Source: Isoetes taiwanensis
Lineage: Eukaryota > Streptophyta > Lycopodiopsida > Isoetales > Isoetaceae
Reading direction: 5' to 3'
DNA: 64,000 bases
NCBI GenBank assembly: GCA_021234155.1
Contig: JAJEKV010000036.1
Location: forward strand, 3,533,182-3,597,181
Position 1 is the first letter of the stretch; every line of letters starts with the position of its first letter. Below the pieces are notes generated by a model, which made no database searches, was not told the origin of the DNA, and was given only the letters and a program-made list of their open reading frames with translations. This document shows positions 34,080 to 45,319 of this stretch, piece by piece. The translations under genes and the position numbers were made by a program.

Positions 34080-35090
34080 TCATATGGACTTGTAAACAAC
34101 ACTAGGCATCATGTGAAGACTATTTTATACTATTTGTTTAGGGTTGGGAGGGGGCACCATTGTGTATGATGTTACGATGCTATGTGAGTAGAATATCTCA
34201 GGATTTTGTCCATTTAAGCCGTTTGACTTGTATGCAATAAAGTGGCCTATGATCGTTGAGTGGCCTATGATACTCCTTTTTGTATGCCATTTTGCTTTCT
34301 TATTGTAATTTTGCACTATAGATCTTAATCATTATAATATTGAAAACCAAGTTTTTCATTGCTATGGCATTAAAAAAAAAAGGTTTTTCCACATTTGCCA
34401 CCTCGTAATGTTGATTTTTAATCAAAATTCTATGTCATTCACATAGAGTTGTGCCAAATGTGACAATTACCACCCTATGAAATTGCCTAGCTTTTATAAT
34501 AAAATTCCCTAGCTTTTTTATACACACTTTTCCAATTTTCAAAAGTCTAGACTTGGGGCATTTCTTCCCGCAATACCATGAAAATCTACAACGTGAATGT
34601 GGAATATAATGCTTGATATGAGCATTAATTGGTTTTGCAACATCTACGCATAGGTATTTGTTATCATTATTTTGCTCTCATCTTGGTTCATAGTTCATAC
34701 TGTTAGAAGTCAGTAAATTGAATAACTTGTAAAATATACAGCTACATAATGACATGAAGAACATATAAATTTGCAATTTATTTTGCACCCATCCATTCAC
34801 CATAAAATGTCTCATGTTCCAAGCAATGTAATGCTTTTATGCATTATCCATTCCAAAACTTAGAAGTGTGACATTTGAAAACCTAGCACTATTATGCTAT
34901 CATCTGCAGTCGTTTTATAGATCTCAACTTCATAAAAGGCTTTGCCTTGCTACATAATGCGTATACGCATTATCTATTCCAAAACCTAGAATTGTCTATC
35001 TACTTGAAAACCTAGCACTATTACAGCTATCATCTACAGTCATTTTACAGTTAACTTCATAAAAGGCTTTGCCTTGCTTATCCAAAACAC
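34080..35090. other. No gene recognised
   Basis: AT-rich DNA inside the interval bounded by inverted Helitron-like ends. A direct repeat is visible: CATAAAAGGCTTTGCCTTGCT occurs near 34932 and 35049, with similar upstream text (CCTAGCACTATTA). Confidence 0.4.
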
Positions 35091-35209
35091 GACACAAAGG
35101 ACATAAACAGAAACTACAACCACCTTCTAGAAAAATCATGATTTCAGAAAATATGTTTTAATACAAATAAGCAATGGCAAGTATCATTCCTTTTCAAGGT
35201 AATTTCTCA

Positions 35210-36987
35210 CCTGATGTTAATCTGGCTGCATAACCTCCATCTGTCAGTGCCATACGCATATCACAATTGGTAGACATCTTCATACCTTCTAAATCTAAGT
35301 AATAAGATAAGCCAAGAATACATGATTTCTAGAAAGCATAATTTCTAAAAACCCCCAAGTCATAATTGCAGGCCACCTAACTTCAAATGCAGCATTTAGA
35401 TCATAGCCATGGCAAGTGCATTCACTGCCAGCTTTCAGACTTTTTATATATGTAAAATCCCATTTTCTTTGAAAGGTCTGTAGATCTTCTTCATCTGCCT
35501 TGCACGTCATCCGTCTTCGACCCTCAAGAGCAAGCTCTTGAAAACGATCATCATCAACCTAAAAACCTACATCACATACGTTAAGAGCTAGTTTAAGTTA
35601 CACTAAGACAGAAGTGCCTTATACCTTAGCATCATTCGCCTTGATTTTCCCACCCTTGCACTATTATAGTATTTCTGCTGTTAGAAGTATAATTCCCATA
35701 CTACATGAGAATAAAAAATGGACTATTATAGAAATTCTACCGTTAAAAGTATAGTTATCATCCTAAAAAGGTATTACCAGCAATTTCTTCATCGCTTTCT
35801 ATATCATCATCCACAATAAAGTCCTTCAAAACGTCTTCTTTTTTCCTCCTTTGACTGCCACAAAATATTAGGGTGGCTTTATATCTAAGACATGGAGAAG
35901 AAAACAATAAAGAAAACAACGGTTATAGAAACCAAAATGCAGGTTCAACAAATTTTATAGTTACCTTTGATACACAGTGATAGGAAAAAAGAAAGAAGGC
36001 TCTTCCTTGGCATCCTGTGTTGTTGAATCAGCATGCTGGCCATTCTATATAGGGTTCTGAAACCTGCATAAAAATAAGTGCGAGTTTAGATTATGCCCTT
36101 CATCAAAATACCATCGCTTCAGATAAACTGACCTATTCCAAAAATTTGCTGCTATTCCCAGGAACCCTTCACATAAAATAATATGTTATCTGCACCAACG
36201 AACTCAGTTTATAATATAGGAAATTCTTAATGAGAACTCAACGCATTCACCTTTGAGTTTGAACTTGCAAAGAAAGTAGAGCAAGAAAGAACTTAGAAAC
36301 TGTTGCCTCAAGACACATAGCTGCAGGTCCCAGGCATCGGCTGTGCTTCCATGGTATTTCGACTTCCATGGTATTACCATTTACACCTGCACCATAGCTG
36401 AAGCAGAAAGAATGGAGCAAGCACATTGATTGAAGAGTTGGGACTGTCTAAAACCTCCCAAGAAGGAAACAATGCCAAATACAAGCACTATTGATCATAC
36501 CCTCGACTATGGCGATCTTTGGGGAGCATGTTAGGGCCTACATGTTTTGGAAAAACGGAAAATCCGGGTAGTCAAAGATGATGATATATTTGAGTTCTTA
36601 ACATCTTCTTGACATCACAAAGTACCTTACAACATGTATGTACTACTACTCTTCAACATAACACAATTTCTTTTAGTCAATCTTGTAGTCTAGGTACTTT
36701 AAAATACAATTATGTACTTGCACAGAAGTACACAGAAAAGTACCTTTTTGGTAATTTTTTATGTAGGCCCTAACATGCTTTCACCCTGCTGCAAAGAGAA
36801 GAGAGAAGAGAAATAGGGTCTATGTTCCCCGCCCCTCAGATCTTAATTTAATGTCCAAACTCCATGAGCACAAATCCTTACCTGTTGCTTCGAAACATAT
36901 TTTTACTTCTCCAATATGAGCCGCATCAAAGGGAGCTCCAAAGCATTCACCATAGCTGCCGAAATCTGCCATAGCCACAAACCATGC
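35210..36987 (-). CDS. Partial multi-exon gene, unknown function
   Basis: Minus-strand exons with good splice sites: 36987-36882 (CTGTTTCAG acceptor, CAACAG|GTAAGG donor; AWFVAMADFGSYGECFGAP and following), 36386-36301 (in phase with it; NGNTMEVEIPWKHSRCLGP), 36044-35965 (DSTTQDAKEEPSFFFPITVY), 35854-35778 (in phase; RRKKEDVLKDFIVDDDIESD), 35654-35625 (GGKIKANDAK) and about 35558-35377 (VDDDRFQELALEGRRRMTC and following, in phase with the previous exon). A further likely exon at about 35285-35214 reads MRMALTDGGYAARLTS. Two joins do not close in phase, so exons are missing or the gene is damaged. A basic block followed by an acidic block suggests a nuclear protein; I cannot name the family. 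Confidence 0.45.
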
Positions 36988-37135
36988 CTGAAACAGAGGA
37001 TGCAAGACTGAAGGTCTAGATAATGCCATGTGGCAGACTCAGAACCGCCAAAATCTGCCATAGCCACAAACCGTGCCTGAGGATGCAAGACTGAAGGTCT
37101 AGATAATGCCATGTGGCAGACTCAGAACCGTCAGA
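36956..37135. repeat. Tandem duplication across an exon-intron border
   Basis: The block AATCTGCCATAGCCACAAACC through GCCATGTGGCAGACTCAGAACC occurs at about 36962-37048 and 37050-37132. The first copy has about 8 extra bases (the CTGTTTCAG acceptor area on the minus strand). The duplication copies the beginning of the 36987-36882 exon together with its upstream intron end, creating a second, weaker acceptor-like copy upstream. Confidence 0.8.
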
Positions 37136-37165
37136 TCTAGGGCTGGGTTCAACACTTACAATAAA

Positions 37166-38600
37166 ACATTATAATATAGTAATATAGGATGTTTTAGCGT
37201 GTTGTATCAAGCCCTAATTTGAACGATTGTTATCATTTGATTGCATCCAAAGGCCGAGATTTATTGCACAGTTTTCCACTATCGTGATTGGTCATGCTTT
37301 GATCTCTGAAGGGGGAAGGGAAAAAGAAAAAGGGAAAAAGGAAAAGGGAAAAGAAAAGGGAGAATGTACGGGCCAAAAGGCAAGGAAAAAAGGGAAAAAG
37401 AGAAAAGGAAAAAAGACATGGGAAAAAGAGAATGAGGGAAAGGGTGAGGGAAGGGGAAAATGGCATGGGAAAGGAGAAAGGAAAAGAGAAACGAAAAAGG
37501 GAGGGGGAAAGGGAAGGAGAAGAAGAAAAGGGTGGAGAAGGGAGGAAAAGGAAAGGGAAAAAATAAAACAGGAAAATGGTGAAAAAGGGAAGCAAAAAAG
37601 GGCATGGGAAAAAAAAGGAAAAAAGAAAAAGGGGAAAGGGGGAAAGGGAACCTGGGAAAAAGGGTACAAGAAAGTGGACGGGGAAAGGGGGAAAGGGAAC
37701 CTTGGAAAAAGGGCGCAAGAAAGAAGTGGAAGGGGAAAGGGAAAAAGGGAAGAGCACGGAAAAAAGGGGAAGATGGAAAGGATAAAGAAAGGGGAAAAAA
37801 GAAACAAAAAAAACATGGGAAAAGGGAAGGAAAAAAGGGGAAGAGGGAAAGGATTTGGAAAGGGAAAAAAAAAATGAAAAGGAAAAGGAAATGGGAAAGG
37901 GAAAGCGAAAAGAAAAAGTCAGGGGAAATGGCAAGGAAAAAGGGCACCGGGAAAGGGGAAGAGGAAAAGGGTGGCGGAAAAGGGAAACATGAAAATGATG
38001 GGGAGAAGAGATAGAAAAAAGGAGAACATGAAAAGGACATGGAGAAAAGGGAAAAAGGAAAGGGAAAGGAAGAAGAAAAGGGGAGGGGGAAAGGGTGAAA
38101 GGGAACTTGAGAAAAATGGCATGATAAAGAGAGAAAGAGGGAAAAGAGAATGGAGAAAGGGCACGAGAAAAAGGGGAAGAGGGAAAAGGTGAAGAAAGGA
38201 AAAACTGGAAGAAAAAAACGAATGGGAAAAGGGAAATGGAAGAAAAAAGGGGGAAGAGGAAAAGGGTGGAGGGAAATGGGTATAGGAAAAAAGGGAAGTG
38301 GAAAAATGTGTTGAAAAGGGTCTGAGAAAAGAGAAAATCAAAAGAAAATGAATGGACAAAGGAGAAAGGAAAGGGAAAAGAGCACGTCAAAAAGAGGAAG
38401 AGGGAAAGGGTAGGGAATGAAGGGAAAGGGAAAGGGAAAGGGAAAGGGAAAGGAAAAGGTCCATCATGAAAAAGGAAAGTGAAAAAGCTATGAAAAAAGG
38501 TAAAAGAAGAAAAAAAAACGTGTGATGAAAAGGGCAACGAAAAGGGAAAAAAGAGAGGGTAAAAGCGGGGTAGCACAAATAACAAAGGGAAAAAGAAATG
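37166..38600. repeat. Dispersed repeat with 1.3-kb polypurine tract
   Basis: From about 37312 to 38600 the plus strand is almost all A and G, built of GGGAAA-, GGGAAAAAGG- and GGCATGGGAAAAAG-like units with only occasional C or T. A local tandem pair of about 55 bp lies at 37628-37745 (GGGAAAGGGAACC in each). The left flank (37166-37311) matches 51768-51901, where the same flank leads into a polypurine run of only about 125 bp. The tract has therefore expanded in this copy. The long frames covering it (458, 253, 216 and 174 codons) are low-complexity artefacts. Polypurine mirror sequence of this kind can form triplex DNA. Confidence 0.85.
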
Positions 38601-38692
38601 GTTTTTCAATACTTTAACAATGAAGTACTTTTGGGTTATTCATGCTCTCTTCTCTCATTACTACAATGTATCATTTACAGGTTCTCAACTTA

Positions 38693-38721
38693 TGCCCAGC
38701 AACGCTGGGCACTGTTCCTAG
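38693..38721 (+). mobile_element. Helitron-like 3' end 3
   Basis: A perfect hairpin TGCCCAGC-aac-GCTGGGCA (38693-38711) is followed by CTGTTC, CTAG and then T. It is the inverted partner of the end at 34051-34079. The body would extend left and would include the polypurine tract. No TC-type 5' end could be fixed. Confidence 0.55.
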
Positions 38722-40210
38722 TTATAATATAAAATGCTACCGTAGAGAAAGGCAATGCTTGGAAGGATCGCAAACGCAAGCTCGATAATCACTTTCTGGT
38801 TTAGACCCAGCAGCCCACCTATTCCGAGCACATTCTGACTCAACTCGATCAGATCGTGGTGGCGATCTTAGCGTGATGATATTAACTTACTCTGTGCAAC
38901 TTTTTTAGTCGCTGGGATCCGGCCGCGATTCCAACGAGAATATAACACACTATACCTATAACATCCAGGCAGCGATCCCAGCGAGAACACACTATACTTA
39001 GAACATCCACTGCTCGACAAGATCGCGATCTTGCTGAGTAAAGCATTCATTCCTACGAAAAAAAGTATTACGATGCTAAACCAAGAACTCATAAGAAGCG
39101 CGAAAACTTACCTTCTTTAAGCATGTCTCTGCTCGACATGGATCGCAGGCACTCGGAACTTCCGGAAAAGTATGAAAATTTGGGTAACTTTTTTGGACGA
39201 TAAACTGTCTTGGCGCTAAAATTCTTTCAGGGCGCTCGCGAATTCTTCTAGTCTTTCACAAAAATGAGGAATTTATAGCACTGCCATGATGGTCTTGCCA
39301 TTAATAGCGTTGCCATTATGGTACTGCCATAATGACTGCCAGTATCATTATGGCCGGCGGCGCCATAGGGAATCCGATAAATTCACTTTCCTGTCCACCT
39401 ACTATAGGTTGACGTGGACGTCCTGATGAGAAATTTAAACCCAGAAAGTGACGCTTAACTACCTCTATCAGTGGCGTGTCAAACCATAAAACACCTATGG
39501 AACAAACAACCGTCCTTTTCCCGCAGAAATTGATATTTTAATTACGGACAAAAATTGACATTTCTTGGTGCTGCTTTTAGTGAAAGGACATTCGACATTT
39601 GAATATTTTTTGGAAAGTCTAGTCGAAGCCGCTCATCAGGAGCACTACGATCGAACTGGAATCACAAATTTAGAAGGAAGATTCATCAGAAATCGAAGGC
39701 GCCGCCCACAATGACAAATAGAGCACCACGCAATTGATCACTGAATTACAGTAATTTCGGTGGCAGCAGTTTATACAGGTATTTCAGGCGTTAATTTTTA
39801 GCTTTCAAAGAAGAATCACTTGCCCTCCCACTTTCTAACCTCCAGTTTTCACCCAAAAAAGATAGTCACAATTCCTGTAGTCGCATTAGCATTCCCGATG
39901 CTCCTTCCTGTGATTAGCACAATTTCTCGAAAGAGAACACTCATTAACCACTGCTAATTCTCATTATACCTGTTGCCTGTTAATTGCAACATGCTACTTA
40001 AGGATTTGGTTTGGATCTGCTATGGTTTAGTTAATGAAATTCAGCGAGTTCAAACGAATCGTCGCAGCGATCGTTTACACTATTTTGCTATCTCTCTGTG
40101 TCCTTGCATTCTGCTTTCTTTGCGAGTCATTGCATTTGCATCCTGCTCTGCATGTTGAAACAGAAAATCTTAGGAATGTTCCATCCTCTTGCACAAGCTG
40201 TAACCCTAGC
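38722..40210. other. No gene recognised
   Basis: AT-rich, with a few TGCCAT(A/T)ATG-like repeats at 39280-39355. Short frames show no domain. Confidence 0.4.
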
Positions 40211-40287
40211 AAACATCACCATAGTGATTTTGCTAAGCACTACAATGAAACTTTGTAGTGCTCAGCAAAATTGTGATGGCGATGTTT
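40211..40287. other. 77-nt imperfect hairpin, miRNA-precursor-like
   Basis: AAACATCACCATAGTGATTT followed by TGCTAAGCACTACAA pairs with TTGTAGTGCTCAGCAAAA followed by TTGTGATGGCGATGTTT across an ATGAAAC-type loop of about 7 nt. The arms are about 35 bp with around four mismatches. Length, loop and scattered mismatches fit a plant miRNA foldback or a very short MITE. It ends where the dispersed repeat at 40285 begins; the sister repeat at 15142 has no hairpin. Confidence 0.6.
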
Positions 40288-40789
40288 ATTGAGCACTTTG
40301 TATAATGTCTGCAATTGTGGCTAGAATTTGGAGTTTGATTGCGAGAATCATCGCCGCGAACTTGGCGAGCACTTGTTTTTGCAAAATGGAGGATATAGTG
40401 GAACTTCATATGCTCGGTATGAAGGTACCACAAGGCAAAGCATATACTTTCATGCACCATCACAATGTTCTTGTGCCAAAGGATCTGGTGGTCGTCTCGC
40501 TTCATGAAGTCTTTGATGGGTAGTTGCCACTCACATATCCAGAGACAAAGAAAGATATTAAAGGTCTATTCGACGAGACACATGTTGTTTGCACCCCTCC
40601 ATCACAGATTAAACGCATCAATTGGCAATGCCAAGAGAATGGTGCCTTTGAAGGTCAAGAGGCCGACACATTGCCGAAGATCTCGAGGCGAGCTCATGGA
40701 GAAGCAATGTACTCTATTGCATGAATCTTTGCAATCAACTACGCATCTGGCGTCATTATTTTTATAGATCAAATCATGATGTAGGTGAT
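40285..40789 (+). repeat. Dispersed repeat with decayed coding, copy 2
   Basis: Sister of 15142-15683. It carries the same broken protein blocks (MEDIVELHMLGMKVPQG, HHNVLVPKDLVVVSLHEVFDG, KDIKGLFDETHVVCTPPSQ). About 47 bp are missing between AAAGA repeats (near 40549), which removes the GAFILWH part. It has the same stop after the FDG motif as copy 1, so the stop predates the dispersal. Confidence 0.6.
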
Positions 40790-40799
40790 CACGAGGTTG

Positions 40800-43050
40800 G
40801 GTGGCCAATTGTTAGGAGCTACTGTTGTGGCCCTATTTCCTCTTACGGCTAAATTACAATCGTTGTCAAGCATCTTGTGAAATCATAAATACATGATCTT
40901 GTTAGATGGCGATAAGCGTTGGTGCTTGTTGAGGGTGTTCCTATGTCGGGCTAGTGGTAGCAGTCAAGGAGAGCGATGTGGAGATCAAACCATATAGTCA
41001 CGAAGCAAAGGTGGTAAGTAAGCCCCAAAAGACCCTAACGAGATGGTGACTCGGAGATCTAAAGCATGTAGGAACGGTAAATGTGATAGAAAAACCACCG
41101 CTGATGCCATTCTCGAGTTAAAGGTCATCATTGTCTTTTGCCTAAGGAGATGATGTGCTAATTTGACAACCAAAGAGGTAGCGAGATGAGGACATTCTAC
41201 CTTTCGGACACACAACAACCAGCATTATAATATACTAGACCTTTGTTTAGAAAATGGTAAAGTGAAATATGTAATGCTCAATAACAAGCGGTGTCTTGTG
41301 AAAGCATGGCATAGAGCATATGGCATTCCCATGTCTACTTTTTACAAATGGAGGAAGCTCTTCATGGAGGGGCATAGAATTGCGGATCATGAAATTGTGG
41401 CTCTAAAAGCCAAGGTCATATATCTTGGCTGGTAATGCTATCCTATCGATGTATATAGATGAAAATCACGGAGGCAATGCTACACCATTCAAAATTACAA
41501 GTGAGAGCATCGGACAAAATGTGAAGAGGCTACCTTCAATATGTAGCATTATAACGGGGGTTTTTGTGATTTTTATAAGCTTTTTGGCATGGTTTTCATA
41601 TGATTTCCAGGCGTATTCGTGGGCGTACTAAATGGTATTTCTAGAGTGCACACATTTGCTAGCCATTGATTTTAAAGAGGAGGGAAAATCGTGTGGTTGT
41701 AAGGCTTTTATTGTTTGCATGTTTTTTTTTTTAGGTTTTAAATGTTAGGTTAATATTAAGGGTTCACGATATTAGGGGTTTTGCGGTTATCGCTTGATTG
41801 CATCGATGGAGTGCGATGATTTCGATAATTGGCAACTTTGAAGAGGCTGTTGGGTCGTTGGGATTCATTCAAATCTACCCAGATTCTGAGGTGGGCGGAC
41901 ATCTCGAGCTGGAAGAATTTGTCGACAAGCTGCATTTCCAATTATTCCTTGTTTTGGCTGGCGAGGCTCGGCAAGGCGGTTTTCATACGGTTTTTTTTTT
42001 TTTTTCCATGGAAGGCAGCCCTGCGAAATTCCTTCCGGCTCCCTCACGAACCAATTTAACAAGGCCTGGCCGGGCTCCCTCTGAACCAATTTAACAAGGC
42101 CAAGCGCGCGGAATCGGCTCCTACAAGCAATTCGAGGGTATTCCCTTTGGGCCTTCAACTTAGGGTTCCAATTCCTATAATGGCTCTGATATGCTTTTGT
42201 GTTCAGGTGACAAAAAGGCAGCCGAGGCAGATTTATTATGCTACATGTTTATATTGCTTTTTCCACGATTATGGTTCCGGGGGTTTGGATTCGGCATACG
42301 TTTTGGCAGCGGGCAACATCAAAGCGGCGAAGATCGTGTCTTTGCAACATCAAAGTATTTAGTCAAACAAAAGATCTGTGTGCTGCAACTAAAGCGGTAA
42401 TTTTGATTGCCATTTGTAGATAATACTCCACTAAGCGACATCCGGTAGTGCGATAGTACCTATCTCTTTTATATCTGCCGGATCTCTTTACTCGAGGAAA
42501 ATATTACGCCCCAAAGCAGAGATTCAATGTGAAATGTTTGTCATACCTTCTTTTAATATTCTATGCTATCCTAGATGCCTTGGGAAGCTACAAACTCCTG
42601 AATTCAAGTGCGCATTTCTCCAAGTTTCTTTACCTCTTTTGCTTGATCTGATCAATTTTCTACAAAACTCTTTCCTTTGTCTGCTAGGAAGTTCAAGTCC
42701 ATACCTAGACTTGAGAATATATAAGAAATGGACTTGTTGATAAATCCGCATCTTTTCCTTGTCGGTGAAAATATGTCCTTGTCTTTGTCACATATCATGG
42801 CCTGCCTTCTAAAAGTTGAGATATGAAGCTTTTAATGTTTGATTTTTTGCATTTCTTCATGTCTCTATGAGAAGCAAATATATTGGCGATGCTGGAGAGG
42901 TGCAGACATGCTGACGATGCTAGAGATGCTCATGCTATTAACTTCCTGCTCATCATCTGGCACCTATGCCATGTCCTCTTGATTGTGATATGAACCCTTT
43001 GCAGTACAAATTATGGACAAATATGCTTTGGCATTCCAATATTCCAAACA
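40800..43050 (+). other. Mostly nothing; one transposase-like frame at 41235
   Basis: A 65-codon frame at 41235-41432 (no ATG start) reads VKYVMLNNKRCLVKAWHRAY then GIPMSTFYKWRKLFMEGHRI. A helix-turn-helix-like 'hGIs.stfYkWrk' pattern of this kind occurs in some transposon proteins, but the match is weak. A short direct repeat GAACCAATTTAACAAGGCC lies at 42048 and 42085. The rest has no supportable gene. Confidence 0.3.
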
Positions 43051-43060
43051 TATTGTTACT

Positions 43061-43158
43061 ATGTATATTCACATTGTAAACTTCAAACCCGATACATTTG
43101 TTTTGGCAAATATGTATATTCACATTGTGGCTTCAAACCCGATACATTTGTTTGGCAA
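43061..43158. repeat. Tandem duplication of about 50 bp
   Basis: ATGTATATTCACATTGT followed by TTCAAACCCGATACATTTG appears twice in a row, starting at 43061 and 43112. Confidence 0.85.
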
Positions 43159-43332
43159 AGATAAGAATGCATATTTCTTTCTCAGTAACGACATCACTAA
43201 AGTTGCCTTTGTTTCAAGTTGCTTCTCATCTCAAAGATATTTTTTCTTGTCTACTTTCTAGCTAATAGTTACACATATTTTATCATAATATGATATATTA
43301 TCCTATTTCTTGGCCTACATATTGCTTTTGTT

Positions 43333-43800
43333 AGGGTCAGAAGGGCCCGATATTTTTCTAATGTAACAACTAGCATGTAACAACCATTAATACTAATTTA
43401 CATAAACCATTATACCCAATACTTCTAAACAAAATCCCCTTATAATATCATTTTGTTTTTGTATAATGTAATGATTTGTGTTTGTTTTTTAGCCAGGAAG
43501 GGAAAAAAAATTACAACCTATAACACAAACCATTACATTACGCCTTAAAATTAAATTCCCCTTAAACCCCCTTTCGTTTGGGTGCATATTCACGGGGGGG
43601 GGGTGGCGTAAAGGCGGCGAGAGCCCACGTAATTATGTTTTATCGTACAAAATCAACACCATATAGTATATTGCACGAAATCTTATAGTATTCTACAAAT
43701 CTTGTTATACAATTATAACAAATTCTATACATCCATACCCCACAAATGAGGAACTTTTGTAATGCGGTGTAGATTAAAGGAATAAGGGTGAATATGCCTA
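43333..43800. repeat. Foldback element copy 2, right arm missing
   Basis: Matches 418-911: the left arm CCTTTCGTTTGGGTGCATAT at about 43570, a run of G, GGCGAGAGCCC, AAAATCAACACCATATAGTA, CATACCCCACAAA-GAGGAAC and GGTGTAGATTAA. The match stops near GAATATGCCTAT (about 43800), where copy 1 enters its right inverted arm. The element is therefore truncated or was never copied completely. Two ACAACCATTA-type subrepeats precede the arm, as in copy 1. Confidence 0.7.
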
Positions 43801-45240
43801 TCCATGACTCTTATTGACTAAAAAGGATATACACCAAGAGATCGATATTGCCGTCATGGAGATGGCCGGGGAAGCTACGTCTCTCCCTCATCCTTTTATA
43901 TGGATGGAAGAAGGACCATTCGAGAGGTTGGAATTGCCAAAAGAATAGCTTTTCTAAGTGCAATAGTTGTATTGTGATAAAGGAAAAGCTTGCTAAGACA
44001 AAGAGATCAAATGAAAGAGAGCTTGCGATTGAAAGAAAGCACATATGACAGACTCAAATCTCATGTAGAAGTCTTTCTTTGGTTACGAAGAGCTCTGTTT
44101 CACCCACTCTCTAGAAACGCCTTAACCATTAAACATGATAAAATGGACGAGAACAAGATCATGTTCCCCATCTAAAAAGCTAGCAAAATCTTTGTGGTTG
44201 AAGGTGGTCCTAGAGAGGGCATTGATGCATGGACATGGCATCGGTGCATGTACATGGCATCATGTGGGATCACTAAATTATATGTTAAAGACCCTTGAGA
44301 ATGCTATCTAAAGTTCCAAATCTCTTTCACCTTACCTTGTGGTGAGGTACCTAACTGGAAGGAATGCGTGAAAGGTTTCACCACGATAAGAAGGACCCGG
44401 TTGTATAGTCATTTAGAACCTCTCCTCTTGGGTTACGCATATGGATGGCCACACGAAAAGGTGTCGGGATGTGGGAGGATGCCAGCAGTGCGCCTATGAT
44501 TTCGAAAGGGTCACCCAAAAGGTGGGTGCAACCATATATGGGAGTTTGAAGTGGTGAGGTGCCCTTAGGAGAGGAATTCGTGAAGGGTTTCATCCCTAAT
44601 AAGGAGGGCCGGTTGTATGGTCATTTAGAACCTCTTCTATGCTGGGCGAAGAATAGCTTCCCTCTATGTTGCATGCAACCTACACGAAACCTCAAGGATC
44701 ACCACGATCCTATGATGCACTTCTTCTTGATAATGTTGCGAGATACAACACGCAATGAAACTATATCTTACAAACACCATAACTAGATAATAGAAAATGA
44801 TGGGTTCTAAATGGAGAACTACAACAAATCTACAAGATATCGATAGCAAATCCTTTCTTCAAATTGATGTCAAAACTTTATGTGCTAACAAATAGGCATG
44901 ACAAAAATACATAATATTTATTTTTCTTCACATTAAGACATGGAATATAACTTGTCTCCATGGAATGTAACCAAATTCTGTGTGAAAAGCTATAATCCCA
45001 AGCCAAAAGCGAAATCTTCAAATAAATGTTTCCTAACAAACAAAATGTAACATAGATTTTGGTTGTTTTTACCTCGAGAATATTGAAGAACAGCCCTACA
45101 TGAAAAAAAAAAATGTATTTAATAAAATTACGTAGAAGTATGGATACTCAATCAATTGCTGTTACTCCTTACATAAAACAGAATTTGTGAAATAAATCAA
45201 GTTACCTTTCTTTGCTAGAGGTTTGTGACATGCCATGCAT
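43801..45240. repeat. Direct repeat at 44342 and 44552; no gene
   Basis: GGTGAGGTRC through a GCGTGAAAGGTTTCACC-like block to GTATAGTCATTTAGAACCTCT occurs at about 44342-44428 and again at about 44552-44638, 211 bp apart and diverged. The surrounding frames are short and domainless. Confidence 0.55.
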
Positions 45241-45319
45241 TCACATTCAACTACAGTTTTATCTTGAAGGATAGGAGGATCATCATGCTGCAGCTCATGT
45301 ACGAGGTAGCTCCTCTTCT

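Noticed and set aside
37233-38609. 458-codon minus-strand frame and overlapping 253-, 216-, 174- and 146-codon frames
   Set aside because: They are translations of a polypurine tract in several frames on both strands; composition is Phe/Pro/Ser/Leu or Lys/Gly/Glu only, with no domain. Stops are simply avoided because T-containing codons are rare on one strand.
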